From Clostridia bacterium (GTDB lineage: Bacteria; Bacillota; Clostridia; Christensenellales; Borkfalkiaceae): a stretch of DNA of 64,000 nt. Positions 59,734-64,000 of the stretch are shown here, one piece after another. Both the position numbers and the translations under genes were made by a program. The stretch spans positions 124,001 through 188,000 of the forward strand of contig CAAFMS010000010.1 in NCBI GenBank assembly GCA_900764105.1, written 5' to 3'. The notes under the pieces were generated by a model. That model did not search any database and was not told where the DNA came from. It saw only the letters and a program-made list of their open reading frames with translations. Position 1 is the first letter of the stretch; every line of letters begins with the position of its first letter.

Positions 59734-59781
59734 AAATCCGTCTGCGATTCTGAATGCTTTTAGTAAAACGTCTTGCGGCGA

Positions 59782-60168
59782 TTATTTCTGTCCGAAATAA
59801 TCGCCGAACATTACCGCTACGTCGTCGGGTATAACCGTTTTCACGGGCGAAAAATATTTTCCGTCCACGTCTGTTACTTCCGCTTCCGCATCGTCCTCTT
59901 TTCCCTTTTCGGATTGTCCGTTTTCTTTTTTATCCCCATTCATAAGTCCCATAAAAACGGGCAGAAGGGTTTTTAAATTTACGCCCCCTTGCAGGGCTTC
60001 CGCAAATTTGTCGGAAGTAAGAAGAGAAATCGTCTTGTCGTCCATTCCGAGCAGTTTGAAAACGGGAACGAACGACGGCATATCGAGATTAGGCAGAATT
60101 TCTTTCAGTTCGCCCAACTTTCCGCCGTACAAAACGAAAAATAGTATTAAGATAAACAGATAGTTCAT
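59782..60168 (-). CDS. Hypothetical N-terminally anchored protein
   Basis: 128 residues. It begins with a hydrophobic segment NYLFILILFFVLYGG that may be an uncleaved anchor, then helices (LPNLDMPSFVPVFKLLGMDDK) and an acidic Lys/Glu/Asp linker (about 80-100), ending DDVAVMFGDYFGQK. I do not recognise a family. Its RBS (GGAGAAAAAA) is reasonable. Divergent from the helical 94-residue protein at 60391, with which it may form a pair. Confidence 0.65.
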   Translation of the reverse strand: MNYLFILILFFVLYGGKLGELKEILPNLDMPSFVPVFKLLGMDDKTISLLTSDKFAEALQGGVNLKTLLPVFMGLMNGDKKENGQSEKGKEDDAEAEVTDVDGKYFSPVKTVIPDDVAVMFGDYFGQK

Positions 60169-60198
60169 TTTTTTTCTCCGATATATAATTTCGTCCGT

Positions 60199-60326
60199 AA
60201 CCCCAACCGAACCCGCCTCTAAGCCGTCTTTTTAACGCTTTGCGGCAAATTCGCCCTTGACGTATTCGTATACGCCATCGGTTGCCTTTACCACAAATCA
60301 TTTGAAAATCGGGTTCGGTTGGGGTT
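60199..60326. repeat. 128-bp segment bounded by perfect 17-bp inverted repeats
   Basis: AACCCCAACCGAACCCG (60199-60215) and its exact complement (60310-60326) flank 94 nt in the gap between two divergent small genes. A T-run follows on the plus strand. It could be a tiny MITE or a structured RNA. On the minus strand the interior encodes a short frame VKATDGVYEYVKGEFAAKR then stop, possibly a gene remnant. Confidence 0.5.
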
Positions 60327-60390
60327 TTTCTCGGCTAACGTTCACTTTTTTTCGGTCTCCGTCATAAAATATTTCAGACGGAGGTAATTT

Positions 60391-60675
60391 ATGAGAAATT
60401 TTAACGACTACAAGCCCGAGGAGCGGAATACCTTTTCCAAAGACGGTTTAAGCGAAGCCGAATTGTCGGAAAAGTTCTTTTCGCTTGCAGAAGAGTTCGA
60501 GGGTAAAAACGGCGACGACGTTTTAAAAGCGATTGTAAAAGAAGCCGAACGCGGAAGAAAAAACGGCACGTTGACCGACGCCGACATCGATAACTTTTCC
60601 GCAATGCTCGCGCCAATGCTCACCGCCGAACAAAACAAAATGCTCGGGAAAATCGTAAAGAAAATCAAAAAATAG
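60391..60675 (+). CDS. Hypothetical small helical protein
   Basis: A 94-residue charged helical protein (LSEAELSEKFFSLAEEFEGKNGDDVLKAIVKEAERGRKNGTLT; end KMLGKIVKKIKK). RBS GGAGG is 6 nt before the ATG. No membrane or signal sequence. Not recognised. Neighbour of another unknown on the opposite strand. The amphipathic, basic C-terminus could bind membranes or nucleic acid (inference). Confidence 0.65.
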   Translation: MRNFNDYKPEERNTFSKDGLSEAELSEKFFSLAEEFEGKNGDDVLKAIVKEAERGRKNGTLTDADIDNFSAMLAPMLTAEQNKMLGKIVKKIKK

Positions 60676-60684
60676 TTCTTACGA

Positions 60685-61815
60685 CTAAACGGTCATCGAT
60701 ATTTCGTCGAGGGCGTACAGAAACGCGTTTATCTCCTTTCTCGTGTTCTGCGGACTTAAACTGACCCTTAACAAACCGAGTTTTTCCGTACCCAAAAATT
60801 TATGGTATAACGGAGCGCAATGATAGCCGCCTCTCGTCGCTATATCGTATTTGTCCGAGAGTAACTCGGAAAGGCTCTGAGAGGAAAAATCGTTGTGCGA
60901 AAACGCCACTATACCGCTGTCGTTGGGAATGGAGTAGAGCCTTAAATAAGGCCGCGCGGACAATTCCGAAACGAAATATTCGGTTAAACCTTTGAGTTGC
61001 GAAGCGACGTAGTCCACGTTGTCTCCGAGATAATCCACACCCTCTTTCATAGATAAAATAGCGGGCAGATTGACTGTTCCCGCTTCCAGCGATTCGGGCA
61101 GATTATCGGGCATACCCTTTGAAAAAGTATCGAAACCCGTGCCGCCGAAAACGGTCGGGCGTATCTTCGCTTTACCTCCGAGAATCAGCGCGCCCGCTCC
61201 GACAATACCGAGCAGTCCTTTGTGCGACGGGACGCAAAGTCCGTCTATAAGTTGATTATCGACCTTTATTCGTTTATGTCCCGCCATTTGGGCGCCGTCC
61301 ACAAGATATAAAGCAGACGTATTTCTGAGAAGTCTGCCGATACCATCGACGTCGTTTTCCGCGCCCGTTACGTTAGAAACTCCGTTCACTACAACCATAC
61401 AGACGTCGTCTGACAGGTGTTTTTCTACATCCGAGGCGGTAACTATGGAAGTTTCGGGAGCGATGACGGTGAGGGTAATAAGACCACGGCGTTCGAGTTC
61501 ATAAAGCGGACGTAAAACGGCGTTGTGTTCGGTTACGGTAGTCAGAACTCTGCGGCCGGGAACGAAAAGCCCGAAAATCGCGGCGTTCAAAGCGTAAGTG
61601 CAAGACGGTGTGAAAACTACCCGTTCGGGAGATGCCGCGCCGAAAAATTTCGCGAGCGATTTTCTCGCGGAATAGAGGGCTTGCGAGGCTGCGACGGAGA
61701 GCCTGTGGCCGCTTCTTCCGGGGTTCGCGTTTAGATTTTTCAAAGCGTATTCCGCCGCTTCGTATGACTTAGAAGGTTTAAAACCGCCCGTTGCGGCGTT
61801 GTCGAAATAAATCAT
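60685..61815 (-). CDS. Cysteine desulfurase / class V aminotransferase
   Basis: A 376-residue PLP enzyme of the NifS/SufS class: IYFDNAATGGFKP, the PLP lysine in PSHKGLLGIVG, VDGAQMAGHKRI, and the persulfide loop TRGGYHCAPLYHKFLGT with the active cysteine. The RxGxHCAPxxH form is that of SufS/CsdB-like (group II) enzymes. It would deliver sulfur (or selenium) as a persulfide. A DUF3343 Se/S-carrier-like gene is read divergently 75 nt away, suggesting a selenium or sulfur transfer pair. Confidence 0.9.
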   Translation of the reverse strand: MIYFDNAATGGFKPSKSYEAAEYALKNLNANPGRSGHRLSVAASQALYSARKSLAKFFGAASPERVVFTPSCTYALNAAIFGLFVPGRRVLTTVTEHNAVLRPLYELERRGLITLTVIAPETSIVTASDVEKHLSDDVCMVVVNGVSNVTGAENDVDGIGRLLRNTSALYLVDGAQMAGHKRIKVDNQLIDGLCVPSHKGLLGIVGAGALILGGKAKIRPTVFGGTGFDTFSKGMPDNLPESLEAGTVNLPAILSMKEGVDYLGDNVDYVASQLKGLTEYFVSELSARPYLRLYSIPNDSGIVAFSHNDFSSQSLSELLSDKYDIATRGGYHCAPLYHKFLGTEKLGLLRVSLSPQNTRKEINAFLYALDEISMTV

Positions 61816-61890
61816 AAATTACTTCCGTTTTTATTATAAATATATTATCGTACGACCGGTTTAATGCCTTAGAATACAAAGGAGGGGGAA

Positions 61891-62148
61891 ATGGGTTTTT
61901 GTTTAGCGGTATTCCGTTCGAGAACTCAGGTAATGGAATTTATAGAGTATTTTCAATCGGGCGGAATAGACGCGCGGGCGGTAAACACGCCTGCGGAAGC
62001 GAAAATAGGTTGCGGAATTTCGGCGAGATTTCCGAAAATTTATTTGCCTTACGCCGCTTCGGCGGTGAATAAACTTAATCTGAACACTTTTACGGGCTTT
62101 TACGAAATACGGACGGTCGGTAATCGAACGACCGTGATTCGTTTATAA
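61891..62148 (+). CDS. DUF3343 putative Se/S carrier-like protein
   Basis: An 85-residue protein matching DUF3343: FRSRTQVMEFIEYFQSGGI, then NTPAEAKIGCGISARFP with the conserved cysteine. Family proteins are annotated as putative Se/S carriers and often sit beside cysteine desulfurases and YedF/SelD genes. RBS AGGAGGGGG. Context with the divergent desulfurase gene supports a sulfur- or selenium-relay role (inference). Confidence 0.88.
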   Translation: MGFCLAVFRSRTQVMEFIEYFQSGGIDARAVNTPAEAKIGCGISARFPKIYLPYAASAVNKLNLNTFTGFYEIRTVGNRTTVIRL

Positions 62149-62204
62149 AAATAAAAACTCCGAATTATCCGAAACTCTCTCGGCTAAATCGGGGTTTTTA
62201 TTTT
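62148..62204. terminator. Terminator after the DUF3343 gene
   Basis: AAAATAAAAACTCCGA ... TCGGGGTTTTTATTTTT, an A/T-flanked stem. Confidence 0.6.
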
Positions 62205-62256
62205 TGAGCCTCGATTTGATTGTGTTTACGCCGATTTTATGCTAAAATATCTCCGA

Positions 62257-62901
62257 ATGAATAAGAAAACGGCAACGGAAGTCGCTTGGAGACTTTTGGA
62301 AGAGTACCCGAACGCAAAACCGGCTTTAAAATTTAATAGTCCTTACGAGTTACTCGTCGCGGTCATACTTTCCGCGCAGTGTACGGACGAAAGGGTGAAC
62401 AAGGTCACCGAAAAATTGTTCGCGGTAGCAAATACCCCGCAGGAAATGATAAACCTCGGCGCGGAAAACCTCGAAAAGTACATTTTTTCCTGCGGATTAT
62501 ACCATTCCAAAGCGGCTCATATAATATCGCTATCGGAAAGACTCGTAAATGACTACGGCGGCGAAGTTCCGTCGACTTTAAAGGAACTGAGTACGCTCGA
62601 CGGCGTGGGCAGAAAAACCGCGAACGTCGTGTACAGCGTGGCGTTCGGCGGCAACGCGATTGCGGTCGATACTCACGTTTTCAGGGTATCGGCGAGAATT
62701 GGTCTCGCAAACGGCAAAACCCCGACGGAGACCGAAAAAATACTTATGAAAAAAATTCCCGAGGAAATGTGGAGCAGATTGCATCACGCTCTCATATACC
62801 ACGGCAGAAGGGTATGCGTCGCCCGTTCGCCGAAATGCGATGAGTGCGTTATAAGGGAATTATGCGAAAAAAAAGGCGTAAAGGATAGAAAAAAGGTATG
62901 A
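62257..62901 (+). CDS. nth: Endonuclease III
   Basis: A 214-residue base-excision glycosylase/AP lyase. HhH motif LSTLDGVGRKTANVV with the catalytic lysine, the conserved aspartate in VDTHVFRVSARIG, and the 4Fe-4S motif CVARSPKCDECVIRELC (C-x6-C-x2-C-x5-C). Start chosen at MNKKTATEVAW, matching family N-termini; an in-frame ATG at 62239 is possible, and neither has a strong RBS. Its stop overlaps the obgE start (ATGA). Confidence 0.94.
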   Translation: MNKKTATEVAWRLLEEYPNAKPALKFNSPYELLVAVILSAQCTDERVNKVTEKLFAVANTPQEMINLGAENLEKYIFSCGLYHSKAAHIISLSERLVNDYGGEVPSTLKELSTLDGVGRKTANVVYSVAFGGNAIAVDTHVFRVSARIGLANGKTPTETEKILMKKIPEEMWSRLHHALIYHGRRVCVARSPKCDECVIRELCEKKGVKDRKKV

Positions 62902-64000
62902 TAGTCGATAAATTCGTAGATAAAGAAAGTTTATTCCTTAAATCGGGAGACGGCGGCGACGGCGCGGTCTCGTTTCTGAGGTATAAAGGCGTGTCGAACG
63001 GCGGACCCGACGGCGGAGACGGCGGCAACGGCGGCAGCATATACTTCGTGGGCGATCGTCACAAGAGCAGTCTCATAGACTTTATGTATAAGAGAAAGTA
63101 CGTCGCCGAAAACGGCGGCAAAGGCGAGGGCAACAACTGCCACGGCAAGAACGGAGCGGACGTATATATTTCCGTGCCGCTCGGAACGGTCGTGAAAGAC
63201 AGAGAGACGGGTCGAATTTTGTGCGATATATACTACGACGGACAAACTCATCTCGCAGTTCCCGGGGGCAACGGCGGCAAGGGCAACGTACATTTCTGCA
63301 CGAGCCGCAGAAGAGCGCCGCATTTCTCGCAAGCGGGCGAAAAAACCGAGATGCGCAAGGTTATCTTAGAGTTGAAAATCATTGCGGACGTCGGCTTAAT
63401 CGGATTTCCGAACGTGGGAAAATCTACGATTTTATCGAAGATTTCGGCGGCTAAACCGAAGATTGCCAACTACCATTTCACGACGCTTTCGCCTAATCTC
63501 GGGGTTGTAAATTACTACGACGACAGTTTTGTTTGCGCGGATATTCCGGGGCTTATCGAGGGAGCGTCCGAGGGGACGGGACTCGGCACGGAGTTTTTAA
63601 GACATATCGAAAGGACGAGGGTACTCGTTCACGTCGTGGATATATCGGGTATGGAGGGCAGAGACCCTTACGAGGACTACAAAAAAATCAACGCGGAACT
63701 CAGAAAGTACAGCAAAGAACTCGCTAAAAGACCGCAGATTATCGTTCTGAACAAATGCGATTGCTACGGCGCGGAAGAGAATATCAAGGCGTTCAAGAAA
63801 AAACTCAATTACAGAAGGGAAGTTTTCCTTGCTACGGCTGTTTCGGGCGACGGACTTATCGAAGTCGTCAAGAGACTTATCGAAATATTGAAGGAACTGC
63901 CCGCCCCGAAGCCTATCGAGTTCGAGCCGTTCAGTTACGAAAAAGCGGACGCGAGAAAGTTCGACGTTACTTACGACGAAGAGGACAAAGCTTATATCGT
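62898..64000 (+). CDS. obgE: GTPase ObgE/CgtA, 3' end beyond the window
   Basis: Starts ATG 62898 overlapping the nth stop, with AAAAGG upstream; 367 codons are visible and no stop is reached. Obg domain of Gly-rich repeats (GDGGDGAVSFLRYKGVSNGG, PGGNGGKGNVHF), then the G domain: G1 GFPNVGKST, G3 DIPGLIEGASEGTGLGTEFLRHIERT, G4 NKCD, G5-like TAVSGDG. The last visible residues (PAPKPIEFEPF...DVTYDEEDKAYIV) enter the C-terminal OCT-type region. Essential GTPase in 50S assembly and stress control. Confidence 0.95.
   Translation, partial: MIVDKFVDKESLFLKSGDGGDGAVSFLRYKGVSNGGPDGGDGGNGGSIYFVGDRHKSSLIDFMYKRKYVAENGGKGEGNNCHGKNGADVYISVPLGTVVKDRETGRILCDIYYDGQTHLAVPGGNGGKGNVHFCTSRRRAPHFSQAGEKTEMRKVILELKIIADVGLIGFPNVGKSTILSKISAAKPKIANYHFTTLSPNLGVVNYYDDSFVCADIPGLIEGASEGTGLGTEFLRHIERTRVLVHVVDISGMEGRDPYEDYKKINAELRKYSKELAKRPQIIVLNKCDCYGAEENIKAFKKKLNYRREVFLATAVSGDGLIEVVKRLIEILKELPAPKPIEFEPFSYEKADARKFDVTYDEEDKAYI

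Overview
This window looks like chromosome from an uncultured, gut-type Clostridia. Promoters are strong sigma-A boxes with 17-bp spacers and RBSs are AGGAGG-like. Gene content is Firmicute: Mini-ribonuclease III, a type III pantothenate kinase beside an ECF pantothenate permease, a PolC-type exonuclease beside ispG, an MsmX/UgpC-type ATPase, and CpsB and Wzz. The Ser/Gly-rich, Cys-containing C-terminal anchors of the surface proteins suggest Christensenellales-like lineages; that placement is inference.

Layout. (1) 1-2749: end of an integrated mobile element with a leftward replication module (XRE repressor, HTH replication protein, DnaC-type helicase loader, small unknown). It ends in the 3' half of a tRNA-Arg(CCT), the expected att junction, whose 5' half must lie beyond the left edge. 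(2) 2750-22210: glycan-use locus with a binding lipoprotein and two permeases (no ATPase), a TIM-barrel lipoprotein, two large paralogous wall-type surface proteins, a ROK repressor read the other way, then a DUF4838-like protein, a sialate-O-acetylesterase-like SGNH enzyme, a deacetylase-like barrel protein and a GH78-like rhamnosidase. The missing ATPase is plausibly the orphan UgpC/MsmX protein at 30308. (3) 22489-31687: M18 aminopeptidase, alanine racemase, aspS, a lone large serine recombinase, a carbamoyltransferase with eroded catalytic motifs, and ugpC. (4) 31773-32116: MITE. (5) 32304-34854: cadmium/zinc-type efflux (ArsR sensor, separate HMA chaperone, P1B ATPase). (6) 35093-43290: SPFH/zinc-ribbon proteins, a cyclophilin-like lipoprotein, rlmD, and a DUF5685/J-like/membrane trio. 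(7) 43430-48585: AT-richer island with BspA-like LRR remnants and a 1398-residue exported protein fusing a lipase-like domain, LRR_5, an InlB-type repeat and an oligopeptide-binding-protein-like domain. (8) 48951-64000: conserved housekeeping genes (ECF pantothenate permease, coaX, ispG, a PolC-like protein without polymerase, Wzz, CpsB, mrnC, rlmB, dnaX, ybaB, recR, cysteine desulfurase with DUF3343, nth, and obgE cut by the edge).

The least expected signal is a 16-bp word, CTATAAGTCGATTAWC, found nine times (six exact, three with one mismatch) in genes and between them. One inverted pair brackets the serine recombinase gene. The other leading candidates are the 1398-residue fusion, a pair of protein modules shared by the two surface proteins, and the polymerase-less PolC.
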